Assembly: GCF_003337245.1 (NCBI RefSeq)
Contig: NZ_QPJE01000019.1
Location: 1-40,324, forward strand
From: Halanaerobium sp. MA284_MarDTE_T2
Lineage (GTDB): Bacteria; Bacillota; Halanaerobiia; Halanaerobiales; Halanaerobiaceae
Length of the DNA stretch: 40,324 nt
Direction of reading: 5' to 3'
Position numbers and translations under genes: made by a program. Of the stretch, positions 7,066 to 14,712 are shown in pieces. Numbering within the stretch: the first letter of the stretch is position 1; every line of letters begins with the position of its first letter. The notes below the pieces were generated by a model. It was given only the letters and a program-made list of their open reading frames with translations, was not told the origin of the DNA and did no database searches.

Positions 7066-7084
7066 ACTAAAATTCCCTATTATT
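7066..7084 (+). repeat. 19-bp direct repeat flanking the AbiEii fragment, left copy
   Basis: ACTAAAATTCCCTATTATT is identical to 7703-7721. The pair encloses the truncated AbiEii gene and may be a scar of the event that brought in or cut that gene. It stands next to the 7-bp palindrome at 7092-7106. Confidence 0.75.
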
Positions 7085-7114
7085 GCAGTACAAGATTTAA
7101 AATCTTAATGAACG

Positions 7115-7144
7115 AAAAGTGTAAAATATTATTTGACATTCACA
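7115..7144 (+). repeat. 30-bp perfect direct repeat bounding the island, left copy
   Basis: From AAAAGTGTAAAATATT at 7115 to CATTCACA at 7144 this is identical to 17649-17678. Inside is a dyad of the form TGTnAAATA-T-TATTTnACA. The copy lies 31 bp beyond the stop of the AbiEii fragment. Possible roles are a recombination site, an operator duplicated with a module, or homology used for island exchange. Confidence 0.8.
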
Positions 7145-7175
7145 CTTACAATAATTAATAAACTTTTCTTTGGTT

Positions 7176-7679
7176 TTATCTATAATTATCTTCAATTGCA
7201 TTCCATAAATTAATTATCTGTTCTTCCAAATTAGAAAACTCGATTTCCTTTGCATATTGAAATTTATTCCTATATCTATTCCAATGACTTAATATAATAT
7301 CACTTTTGAAAATATCAATGATTATATTTTTGTCGTTCTTAATAGCTTTATAAGTCCCTCGATTTTTAGCCGTTTCAGTTAAAGAAGCTGCTAACAATTC
7401 TATATTTATCTTTTCTTTAAGTTCTAAAGTTAAAATATATATATCGTAAAAATCACGCATTCTAGTGTTTGTTTTTGACCTGCTAACTATAGTTTCCAAT
7501 TTTTCTGCCAGTAAAGTCTCTAAATTATAAGATAAAATTTCAATTTTTTTATCTTCAAATAATAATTGATATCTATAATTGATTTCAGATGGAGTCAATT
7601 TATCTCCTGTTGTTAAGTCTATTTTCAAAGGTATCCTGGCTGTATATTTGTTGTATAATAAAATCCCCGGGAATTGCAA
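7176..7679 (-). pseudogene. 5'-truncated AbiEii-type nucleotidyltransferase toxin
   Basis: The frame (about 167 codons) matches the second half of AbiEii toxins: KIDLTTGDKLTP, ILSYNLETLLAEKLETIVSR and RMRDFYDIYIL, the characteristic core around the AEK and RDFYD motifs. The N-terminal segment with the GS...D.D nucleotidyltransferase site is absent, and no AbiEi antitoxin gene precedes it. The frame opens with a TTG lacking a ribosome site, only 24 bp from one copy of a 19-bp direct repeat. It is almost certainly inactive as an enzyme. An internally translated C-terminal fragment cannot be excluded. Confidence 0.75.
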
Positions 7680-7702
7680 AGTAGTATTCCAGTAAGTTGC
7701 AA

Positions 7703-7721
7703 ACTAAAATTCCCTATTATT
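7703..7721 (+). repeat. 19-bp direct repeat flanking the AbiEii fragment, right copy
   Basis: Identical to 7066-7084. It lies just upstream of where the AbiEii reading frame is cut off. Confidence 0.75.
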
Positions 7722-7772
7722 TCTCAAAAACTCACTGCAACACAGGGAGCACTTTGTTGAGGTAAAATAAAA

Positions 7773-7808
7773 AACTCCCACTAGAAACTTTAAGTTCTAA
7801 TGAGAGTT
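7773..7808 (-). terminator. Terminator of the three-gene unknown operon
   Basis: On the minus strand AACTCTCATTAGAACTT pairs with the sequence ending TTCTAGTGGGAGTT, followed by TTTTATTTT. The upstream arm of the stem reaches the stop codon of the last gene (7808). It is the same hairpin family as 5072-5110 and 17599-17632. Confidence 0.85.
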
Positions 7809-8263
7809 CAATTTAAAATATCAGATATCTCAAATTCATCTTGAGAGTCATTATAATTGAAATAAGATATTATATTAACTAGATAATCACTTACTGCCCG
7901 CTCAGCATCTGAATTATCAAAATAATTATAAGCTGCAATTGCTCCATTGTTCATTAAATACCGGGCCTGCATTGACATGGTATATAATTGTTTATAACTA
8001 TGAGCAGTGCTTCTATTTGTATTCTTTTTTACTAGATCAGATCTAATCTTATGAATGGATTTTTTAACATTATTGCTATTCTTATATTTAACAGCACTTA
8101 CCATTTCAGTAGTTGATAACCACGCCTCAACAAAATGCAGTGCAGCATAAAAACTTACCGTGATTACCCAATCACGATAGTGAACCTGCTTTTGATCAGA
8201 TAATTCTTTACTTAAAATTGTATTATGCCAGGCCTGTTTAAGATGTTCCTTTTCAGCTGCCAT
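7808..8263 (-). CDS. HEPN-like helical protein, third gene of unknown operon
   Basis: This 151-residue helical protein starts behind AAAGGGTGATTGG. It resembles HEPN-superfamily proteins in layout: HLKQAWHNTILSKEL, then DWVITVSFYAALHFVEAWL, then a long helix ending KKNTNRSTAHSYKQLYTMSM and QARYLMN. The usual RX4-6H RNase motif is not evident (only NRSTAH, an R-X3-H arrangement), so catalytic activity is doubtful. It may be a structural or binding HEPN. It is co-directional with two unrecognised genes at 4- and 14-bp gaps and ends in a terminator. Whether it is a toxin or an immunity/defence component is inference. Confidence 0.5.
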   Translation of the reverse strand: MAAEKEHLKQAWHNTILSKELSDQKQVHYRDWVITVSFYAALHFVEAWLSTTEMVSAVKYKNSNNVKKSIHKIRSDLVKKNTNRSTAHSYKQLYTMSMQARYLMNNGAIAAYNYFDNSDAERAVSDYLVNIISYFNYNDSQDEFEISDILN

Positions 8264-8267
8264 CCAA

Positions 8268-8774
8268 TCACCCTTTAAAAATTATATAATATTTTTCAGA
8301 TAAAACGTCTTTGGGGCTAAGATATTTAGCAGGTAAATATTCAAAGTTAAAATTTTCAGTTCCCATTACTTCAAAAATAGTATCTTCAATGTTAAATAAC
8401 TGTTCCATAAGTTCAGCATCATATTTATCATTCGTAGTAAATATTTTAATGTCATAATAGCCATTATCATATTTAGCATAAATAGATTCTACTCTATCTA
8501 TTTTTGAAAACAAACTAACTACAATACTTATTTCTTTCTCTTCTTCAGCTACGGTAGTTTGTACCTTATAAATATTAGATAAATTTTTTAGTAAATTTGA
8601 AGTAGAAAAATTAAATTGGTCAGTAATTTTTAACCCTTCTGTAATACGCTGAAAAGAATTTATATTATCTCTTATCTGAGCAGTTAAATTGCTGTAATCA
8701 AAGAACTCACTTACATAAGAAATACTATTATTAATTGAATAATTTTCAGGCAATTTTGAAGTTGTTCTTTCCAT
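8268..8774 (-). CDS. Unknown protein, second gene of the operon
   Basis: This 168-residue protein has a strong ribosome site (AAGGAGGTAGAATATA) before ATG 8774. I do not recognise the family with confidence. The N-terminal half is helical and hydrophilic. The C-terminal half looks alpha/beta: SIVVSLFSKIDRVESIYAKY, then DIKIFTTNDKYDAELMEQLF, then EDTIFEVMG and FNFEYLPAKYL. No signal peptide, transmembrane segment or Cys cluster is visible. Tight spacing on both sides argues that it works with the 217-residue protein upstream and the HEPN-like protein downstream. Confidence 0.6.
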   Translation of the reverse strand: MERTTSKLPENYSINNSISYVSEFFDYSNLTAQIRDNINSFQRITEGLKITDQFNFSTSNLLKNLSNIYKVQTTVAEEEKEISIVVSLFSKIDRVESIYAKYDNGYYDIKIFTTNDKYDAELMEQLFNIEDTIFEVMGTENFNFEYLPAKYLSPKDVLSEKYYIIFKG

Positions 8775-8788
8775 TATATTCTACCTCC

Positions 8789-9442
8789 TTACTGATCCGG
8801 TAAATTACTAATTATTTCTTTAATTTTTTCACTGGAGATTTCTAAGTATTGAAAGATATCACTTTTACTTAAATCCCTATCATCATCTGGAACTAGATTT
8901 CTATCTACAACAATATTCAAATAATTAGCATCAGCTTTTAAACGCAGCCACTGATTAACTTTTTCATCTTCCCAGACATCTTCAATCAATGAATGAATTT
9001 CTTTCTGTTTTTCCTGGCTCTGTAAATTATTGCTGAAGTAATGCTTATCTAAAAATTTTAAAGCATTATTATTAAATTCTTTTTTAGCATTAATTACTAA
9101 CCCAATTCTATTAATCGACCAGTTATAATCGTTAAGCGAAACTGCTGCAATTTTTTTAGCAAAATCAACTGCTTTATTAATTTTAGAAGAAACTTCACCC
9201 TGGATAATAAAGTTAGCACGAAGCAAACTCAGCTGAAACTGATATTCTCCATCCTGTGAAGACATAATAATTCGAGGTACTTCAGGAGGGGTCTGATCAT
9301 TTACTGGCAGAACTGATTTTTGCCCGCCATCAAATATATTAGCAAAACTTTTATCAAAAGAATCAGCTATTTTAAAAAGATTAGATGACTTCCAAAAATT
9401 ATAAAATAATACCACCTGTACCTGCTGGATATTAGCATCCAT
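8789..9442 (-). CDS. Unknown protein (faintly TIGR04255-like), first gene of the operon
   Basis: This 217-residue soluble protein starts behind AGGGGGAAAAGCT with a good promoter 100 bp further up. The stretch PPEVPRIIMSSQDGEYQFQL (about residues 52-71) followed by SLLRANFI and a region of alternating strands recalls the sporadically distributed TIGR04255 proteins, but this is a weak impression. A charged helical C-terminus follows (DDDRDLSKSDIFQYLEISSE). It opens a three-gene operon placed between a SIR2 defence gene and an AbiEii fragment, so a role in defence is plausible by association only. Confidence 0.55.
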   Translation of the reverse strand: MDANIQQVQVVLFYNFWKSSNLFKIADSFDKSFANIFDGGQKSVLPVNDQTPPEVPRIIMSSQDGEYQFQLSLLRANFIIQGEVSSKINKAVDFAKKIAAVSLNDYNWSINRIGLVINAKKEFNNNALKFLDKHYFSNNLQSQEKQKEIHSLIEDVWEDEKVNQWLRLKADANYLNIVVDRNLVPDDDRDLSKSDIFQYLEISSEKIKEIISNLPDQ

Positions 9443-9540
9443 AGCTTTTCCCCCTAAGTTTAAACTAGCATTATAAAAGCTTAGTAAATAATGCAGTCTG
9501 TAAAATTATATCGATAAATTACAATTACAACCTTTATTAA

Positions 9541-9569
9541 ATTATACCTCAAATAAAGACTGCAATCAA
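9541..9569 (-). promoter_or_regulatory. Promoter of the three-gene unknown operon
   Basis: On the minus strand TTGATT (9569-9564), a 17-bp spacer and a perfect TATAAT (9546-9541) precede the ATG at 9442 by about 98 bp. This gives the operon its own promoter, independent of the SIR2 gene, which is closed by a terminator at 9642-9666. Confidence 0.7.
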
Positions 9570-9641
9570 TATCTATTTCAAAAAAATTCCATTATTTAAT
9601 TAGCGACTGATATATTATTCAGTTCTACTGTCCTGCCGAGC

Positions 9642-9666
9642 AAAAAACTCTGACTAAATTAGAGCT
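9642..9666 (-). terminator. Probable terminator of the SIR2 gene
   Basis: On the minus strand AGCTCT...AGAGTT forms a short stem (about 6 bp, one G-T pair) followed by a T-run. It lies 25 bp beyond the SIR2 stop. The stem is weak. Confidence 0.5.
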
Positions 9667-9690
9667 GAAACACAGTTTAATAATGATTTT

Positions 9691-12600
9691 TTAAATATCC
9701 ATAGCTCTTATTCGCCCAGGACAAATCTGAGATAACTTATCCAGATAATCTCTCATTTTTGAAGATTTCTTATAATCAACATCACCATTCTCAATAAGCT
9801 CCACTAAATCTGAACAATATAAAACTGAAGGTTTATCGTATTCAAATAAACATATTAACAAATCTACAGACAACTCTGGCATATTATTAAACATTTTATT
9901 TTCAGTAAATTCTCTATAAAAAGAATTAAGACTAATATCAAATTCTTCATCTAAATTCTTAATTCTATTTATGATTTCTGAAATATACTCTTCTTTTTCT
10001 GTTAAAAATAAAAGACGAATAAGCTGTTCAAATTCTTTAGATTTCATATTTGAATACGAACTGATCCTTTCCAAACTATAATCTTTAAGCCAATTCTCCC
10101 AAATTGTTTCTCTAAACTTGTAAGTACCATTATCCAATTTAACTGAAATATGCTGCAAAAAATATTTCTTTAATTCATCATCTGCTTTATTGATGAATTT
10201 CTTCATCCAATCATTTTCCATAGGGTTACTAATGAAAAAAGAAATTATTTCTGCAAAACGATAAGCAAAAAATCTTTTAGGATCTTCTGACTCTAAATTA
10301 AATTTCTTGAAACAGCCTTTTATATAAAACAATAGTTTTTGGGTTAATTTTTCTGATCCGATATTACCTAGAATATAACTTTTCCAACATATACGTGCTG
10401 TTTCAACATCGTTCTTCCAGCTAAATAATATCAATAAGTTCTCTTTAACCCAGGAAGAATCAATCTCAAATAAAAAACTAATATTTTTAGAAAGAGTTAT
10501 CTTTGCTAATTGATTTTTAGAATCTTCTCCAGAAATTATTTTAGTCAAAATTTCCTCATAACCCATAAAACTCTTTTTACTGTATGGTTTATCCTCATTT
10601 TTTATTTTTATTATTTCCAGATATAGATTAATTATTCTACTAATTAGAGTATCTGAATAACTTAAAGTATCATCAGCAATTTCTTCTTTAGTAATGGTAA
10701 TTTCAAAATCAGTCCAAATCCTATCAATCAGTTGGTCTAGATCATCACTTAATTCATTAATCAGGTTACTTTTATAATTATTTAATAAATATTTAAGCAG
10801 TAATAGTAATCTCTTATTAATTTGTCCAGATTGAATTTCAATCTTTAATAGTTTACTAATTATATTTTTTAAATCTTGATCACTATAATTTTCTTTTTTT
10901 AAAGCTTCAAAAAGATAAATTATAAAATTATCATCCTTTAGATCTTCCAAATTAGAATTATAATAATCCAGTAAATTTACAGCAAATTTTTTGTTTTCAT
11001 TGGCTGCTTTTTCTGCTTCTAAATAAAAACTATGTTTACTCTCGAAATAATCTCTATCGAAGTCATAGTTTATAATAATATCAAATACTTCTTCAGACGC
11101 CATATTGCTAATTTCTTCTTCAGTAAAAGGACTTTTAAACTGCATAGTTTCACTATTTATTTCCATATGTTTAGAACTGTGGCTCCTTTCACCTTCGAAT
11201 TCTGGATAATTTAATATAATCCTGCTGATTTCATTTTCAATTAACTGATATTCTTGATCCTCTTCTACTATATAAGTTAGCAGATCAAATTTTGCAAATT
11301 CAGCAGTTTCTTTATCTTTAAAATCTGAAAGTTTATCATTACTGATAACATTTTCTAATAATTTTTTTCTACTTTCATTATCACTATTTTTATAACACTC
11401 TTTTATTAAATCATAAAGTTCAGCATTTACCATTGGGGAATATAAAAGAAAATTATTAAGTATCCAGTTAATTTTCTTATCAAAAGAATAATCATCAACT
11501 TTATTCATCATATTAATAGATAATCTCTGGATTAAGTGGGAATTGCTTTTAATCCAGTCATTTAAAACAGTAATTAGATGTTTAGAGTCTTCATTTTTGA
11601 TATATTCTAAAATATCTCTACCTAACAGAATAAAAAGATTTATATTATTATATTTAATATCCTCTTTTGAGGTTTCTTTTATATCATCAATCATAAAAGA
11701 TAATGCAGAAGATTTATTATCAGCTGCTCCACAAGCTGATAGCAGAGTAAAAGATTTTTCTAATTTCTTTTTTATAATATTTTTTAAAGCTAAAATTAAA
11801 TTATAGTTATTATTAGAGATTATTTTCCCCATTAATTCTAGTAAAAGTTTGCAATTATACTCATCTAACTCTAATATTATCTTAGACTGTAATTCCCAAT
11901 TCATTTCATCATGCTCATCAAAGGTAAAGGGAGGCATATTTTGAGTTACTAATCTTATCTCTAAAACATAATCAATGATATTTATAATTATCTGATCATA
12001 ATCCCCTTCAGAATTATGCTCAATAACACCTGACAAAATATCAATAAAACTATTTCTAACTAAATTGTTAGATTTCAAATTTTTTTCAAGAATGATTATT
12101 AGATAGCCTAAATCATTTTTAGAAAACATGTCACTATTTTTTGATAGTTTAAACAATAATTTTTGAGCAAAATCTGGATTAAGTTCTTCCTTTTCTTTAT
12201 TTAATATTTCTAAAACCTGATTTGTATTTTTAACTAAAAAATTATTACTGATCCAATTAGCAAACAATAATTTATCATCCGTTAATCTCTCTTTACTATT
12301 AAATAAATCATCCAGGTAATTATTATTATAAAACCAATTAAGCCAGCAATTAGATTCAATTTCATCAAGAAAAATTTTCAGGTTATTATCTAACTTAACT
12401 GCTGTTTCTAAATAGTTAAATTCTTCTTTTCCTACTTGATCAAATTCTTTATCTGCTATATCAAATAGTCTTTTGCGATGATCGAAAAAATCCATTTTTT
12501 TAAATTCAACTAATTTATCAAGAAGTAGATACAGGTCTTTGTGAGTTGGAGTATTAGGATATAAAATAGGGTTAATACCAAGTTCCTCAATTTCTTTCCC

Positions 12601-13284
12601 GCTTCCGTCTTCAATAAGAGCAAAATGAGCTTTTTTATTAGGCATTCCTCTTGTTAAATACCTCATAACAACATCATTCAAACTATAACCGATAAATAGT
12701 ACATTATAAGTTTCAAATAATTTTATTGCAAATTCTCTTGCAAAACCCTGGGTAAAATATGCCTGTCCAAAATCTTCATCAGTTAAAATTAAATTAGTTC
12801 TCGAATTATCTACTTCAACTGCTCCATGTAAATATACTAGCCCAGTAAAATCTTCTCCTCTTGGAAGTGCAGGAGCATAATATGGTTGAATCTCTTCTCC
12901 ATAAATATCTTTAAATGCTGTTGTGAAATGAGGATCAAAATTAGTAGTTACTAACTTTATAGAATTTTCTTTTTCAAATAATTTAATAATATTTCTGTGC
13001 AATTTATTAGGTTTCGATGAAGAATCACTGAAAATATCTCTAGCAATTTCATGAACTGCTATATCTTGATATTTAAGTCTTCCCAAATATGAATCAGGAG
13101 ACTCATTTTCTTTTCTTTTGAGTTCAGAATCACTTTTAGATTTTATGCTATCTACCAATCCCTCAAATAAAGGGAAATTTGATGGTGGCCCTTTAGAAAC
13201 ACCACTACCAGCAAAAATAACAAGTTGATTATTTTCTAAACTATTCAATAATTTTTCAGGTAATTCAATATCATTAATAATCAT
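9691..13284 (-). CDS. Large SIR2-domain defence protein (Dsr1-like)
   Basis: This 1197-residue protein starts behind AAAAGGAAGATTCT. Residues about 15-260 are a SIR2 NAD-binding/hydrolase domain: FAGSGVSKG (24-32), TTNFD (113-117), YLHGAVE (151-157, candidate catalytic His) and LFIGYSLNDVVMRYL near 200. The remaining 900 residues are predicted helical repeats without a recognised enzyme motif, probably the phage-sensing part. This layout and size match stand-alone defence-associated sirtuins (Dsr1/DUF4020-type), which deplete NAD+ when a phage protein binds the C-terminus. Activity here is inferred from the family. It lies 55 bp after the ASCH gene and may share its transcript. Confidence 0.8.
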   Translation of the reverse strand: MIINDIELPEKLLNSLENNQLVIFAGSGVSKGPPSNFPLFEGLVDSIKSKSDSELKRKENESPDSYLGRLKYQDIAVHEIARDIFSDSSSKPNKLHRNIIKLFEKENSIKLVTTNFDPHFTTAFKDIYGEEIQPYYAPALPRGEDFTGLVYLHGAVEVDNSRTNLILTDEDFGQAYFTQGFAREFAIKLFETYNVLFIGYSLNDVVMRYLTRGMPNKKAHFALIEDGSGKEIEELGINPILYPNTPTHKDLYLLLDKLVEFKKMDFFDHRKRLFDIADKEFDQVGKEEFNYLETAVKLDNNLKIFLDEIESNCWLNWFYNNNYLDDLFNSKERLTDDKLLFANWISNNFLVKNTNQVLEILNKEKEELNPDFAQKLLFKLSKNSDMFSKNDLGYLIIILEKNLKSNNLVRNSFIDILSGVIEHNSEGDYDQIIINIIDYVLEIRLVTQNMPPFTFDEHDEMNWELQSKIILELDEYNCKLLLELMGKIISNNNYNLILALKNIIKKKLEKSFTLLSACGAADNKSSALSFMIDDIKETSKEDIKYNNINLFILLGRDILEYIKNEDSKHLITVLNDWIKSNSHLIQRLSINMMNKVDDYSFDKKINWILNNFLLYSPMVNAELYDLIKECYKNSDNESRKKLLENVISNDKLSDFKDKETAEFAKFDLLTYIVEEDQEYQLIENEISRIILNYPEFEGERSHSSKHMEINSETMQFKSPFTEEEISNMASEEVFDIIINYDFDRDYFESKHSFYLEAEKAANENKKFAVNLLDYYNSNLEDLKDDNFIIYLFEALKKENYSDQDLKNIISKLLKIEIQSGQINKRLLLLLKYLLNNYKSNLINELSDDLDQLIDRIWTDFEITITKEEIADDTLSYSDTLISRIINLYLEIIKIKNEDKPYSKKSFMGYEEILTKIISGEDSKNQLAKITLSKNISFLFEIDSSWVKENLLILFSWKNDVETARICWKSYILGNIGSEKLTQKLLFYIKGCFKKFNLESEDPKRFFAYRFAEIISFFISNPMENDWMKKFINKADDELKKYFLQHISVKLDNGTYKFRETIWENWLKDYSLERISSYSNMKSKEFEQLIRLLFLTEKEEYISEIINRIKNLDEEFDISLNSFYREFTENKMFNNMPELSVDLLICLFEYDKPSVLYCSDLVELIENGDVDYKKSSKMRDYLDKLSQICPGRIRAMDI

Positions 13285-13339
13285 AGAATCTTCCTTTTAA
13301 TAAATTTTTAAAGTTAAAGATTACTCTATCTATTCTTTT

Positions 13340-13741
13340 TTACTTTACAACCGAATTTTTTTGAATAAAATCATCATCCACATACTTAAAAGATTGTGGT
13401 GCAGTGAAATTACTTAAACTATCTCTAGAAACAGCTTTCTCGTAAAGGTTTAATTTATCAATTTTCATCGCATAACCCTGATCTTTATCTTTAAAATAAT
13501 CACTAAAATAATCAAACCCAATACCAGATTCATTCTTTGTCTCCGACCAGATATTTAAAGGGGTATCATTAATTATCTTATCAATGGTAAATTCACCAAT
13601 AATCTTACCTACCGGCATAGTACAATAAATGACAACTGACTCTATTTTCTGTTTGAAAATTCTTTTTCTATACTCATATTTCTTTTCTCCAGAAATAATT
13701 TTATCTACAAATTCTGGTTTAATCGATAATAAGGCTTTCAT
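13340..13741 (-). CDS. ASCH/PUA-like domain protein
   Basis: This 133-residue protein opens MKALLSIKPEFVDKIISGEK and continues KYEYRKRIF, the hallmark start of ASCH-domain proteins. Further strands (VVIYCTMPVGKIIGEFTIDK) and the GYAMKIDKL segment follow. ASCH domains are PUA-like folds thought to bind RNA or modified nucleosides; some members are ribonucleases. The start overlaps the end of the GNAT-PUA gene by 23 nt, showing translational coupling. Such GNAT/ASCH pairs are seen as a unit in other genomes (from memory), so the loss of the partner's acetyltransferase core may leave this protein orphaned. Confidence 0.75.
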   Translation of the reverse strand: MKALLSIKPEFVDKIISGEKKYEYRKRIFKQKIESVVIYCTMPVGKIIGEFTIDKIINDTPLNIWSETKNESGIGFDYFSDYFKDKDQGYAMKIDKLNLYEKAVSRDSLSNFTAPQSFKYVDDDFIQKNSVVK

Positions 13742-14643
13742 CGGCTTGACCTTCCTTTACTATATCTTTAAATTGTTGATCAGTTAATCTAACTACTCCC
13801 CAGTAGTTAGAAGTAATTCCAAGTTCTTCAATTAATTTTTTTCTTATTAATCTTTTCTCCAGAGCAATATTATAGGTCATTTTTATTACATATAGCGGAT
13901 CAAAATCTCTATAATAACTTCTTAATTCGCTTTCATTAAAAATACTGTAATCACTGGTATAATTAAGATAATCATTTAAATCAACAAAATCACTTCCAGT
14001 TTTTACTTCCTCAACTACCGCTATAGAAGTTACTACTGAACGCCATTTAGCCTGAAACTTCCTATCCGTAGTTCTATAGATAACTATAATATCACCTGAT
14101 CTAATATTTCTAACACCACTCATTTTGCAAATATAAATCTTATGAATGCTATTTGTATGGGTTTTATCTTCTAGCAAATCAAAGTTCTCATTATTTAAAA
14201 GTGAATCTGGAAACATCTTGCTATGAAATTCAGGACGAATTGATAATATAAATTTATTGTTATTCCTACTCTTGACAAGCGGATAATTTAATAAAATATC
14301 GCCCTGGTCTTCAAATTCTTTAGTTAATACTAATTCAGTCCCGTTAACTGACTCTTTTTGTCCATGTTCTTTAAATCCATATTTCAAAAACAAATTAACA
14401 AGTGCCCGATATTTTTCAAAAACTGTAACATATACAATATCAGAATTGAGTTTCACTGCATGATCAAAGGCCTTTTTAAATATAAAAGCCCTGAACTCCG
14501 TTATCTTCTAGAATATAAGCTTCTTTCTCTGCCTTTCTAGAAAACCAATCTTCAAAACCAGCATAATCAGATTTTAAAGAATCAAAAAAAGGATCATTAA
14601 TGTCAATTTCACTAAACTTTTTTACTTTAAGATAATTGCTCAT
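13719..14643 (-). pseudogene. GNAT acetyltransferase with C-terminal PUA-like domain, broken by internal deletion and frameshift
   Basis: The original start is ATG 14643 behind CTGGGAGGTATAAA. It gives 55 residues (MSNYLKVKKFSEID..., ending NGVQGFYI) before TAA at 14476-14478. The +1 frame then resumes with KKAFDHAVKLNSD, then IVYVTVFEKYRALVNLFLKYGF, the last GNAT strands, followed by a PUA-like domain (FILSIRPEFHSKMFPDS...IRSGDIIVIYRT). Full-length relatives carry roughly 25-35 residues between these parts, including the acetyl-CoA pyrophosphate loop, which is absent here. The acetyltransferase is therefore dead. The C-terminal frame (13719-14456) could still be translated from an internal start as a free PUA domain coupled to the ASCH gene. 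Confidence 0.75.
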
Positions 14644-14712
14644 TTTATACCTCCCAGAAATATTTTTGTGATCTGTTAAATTATATTTCTAGATTAGTAT
14701 AATTTTTCCTTC

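Noticed and set aside
7092-7106. AAGATTT-A-AAATCTT palindrome as a terminator
   Set aside because: All-AT-rich short stem with no T-run; not convincing as a terminator.
7808-8263. Catalytic HEPN RNase motif in the 151-residue protein
   Set aside because: NRSTAH gives only R-X3-H, not RX4-6H, so RNase activity is not claimed.
11032-11806. Plus-strand frames inside the SIR2 gene
   Set aside because: They are antisense shadows of an AT-rich 3.6-kb gene; no starts with Shine-Dalgarno sequences and Phe/Ile-rich products.
14358-14540. 60-codon plus-strand frame across the GNAT-PUA break
   Set aside because: It is antisense to the pseudogene, and the minus-strand homology explains the sequence better.
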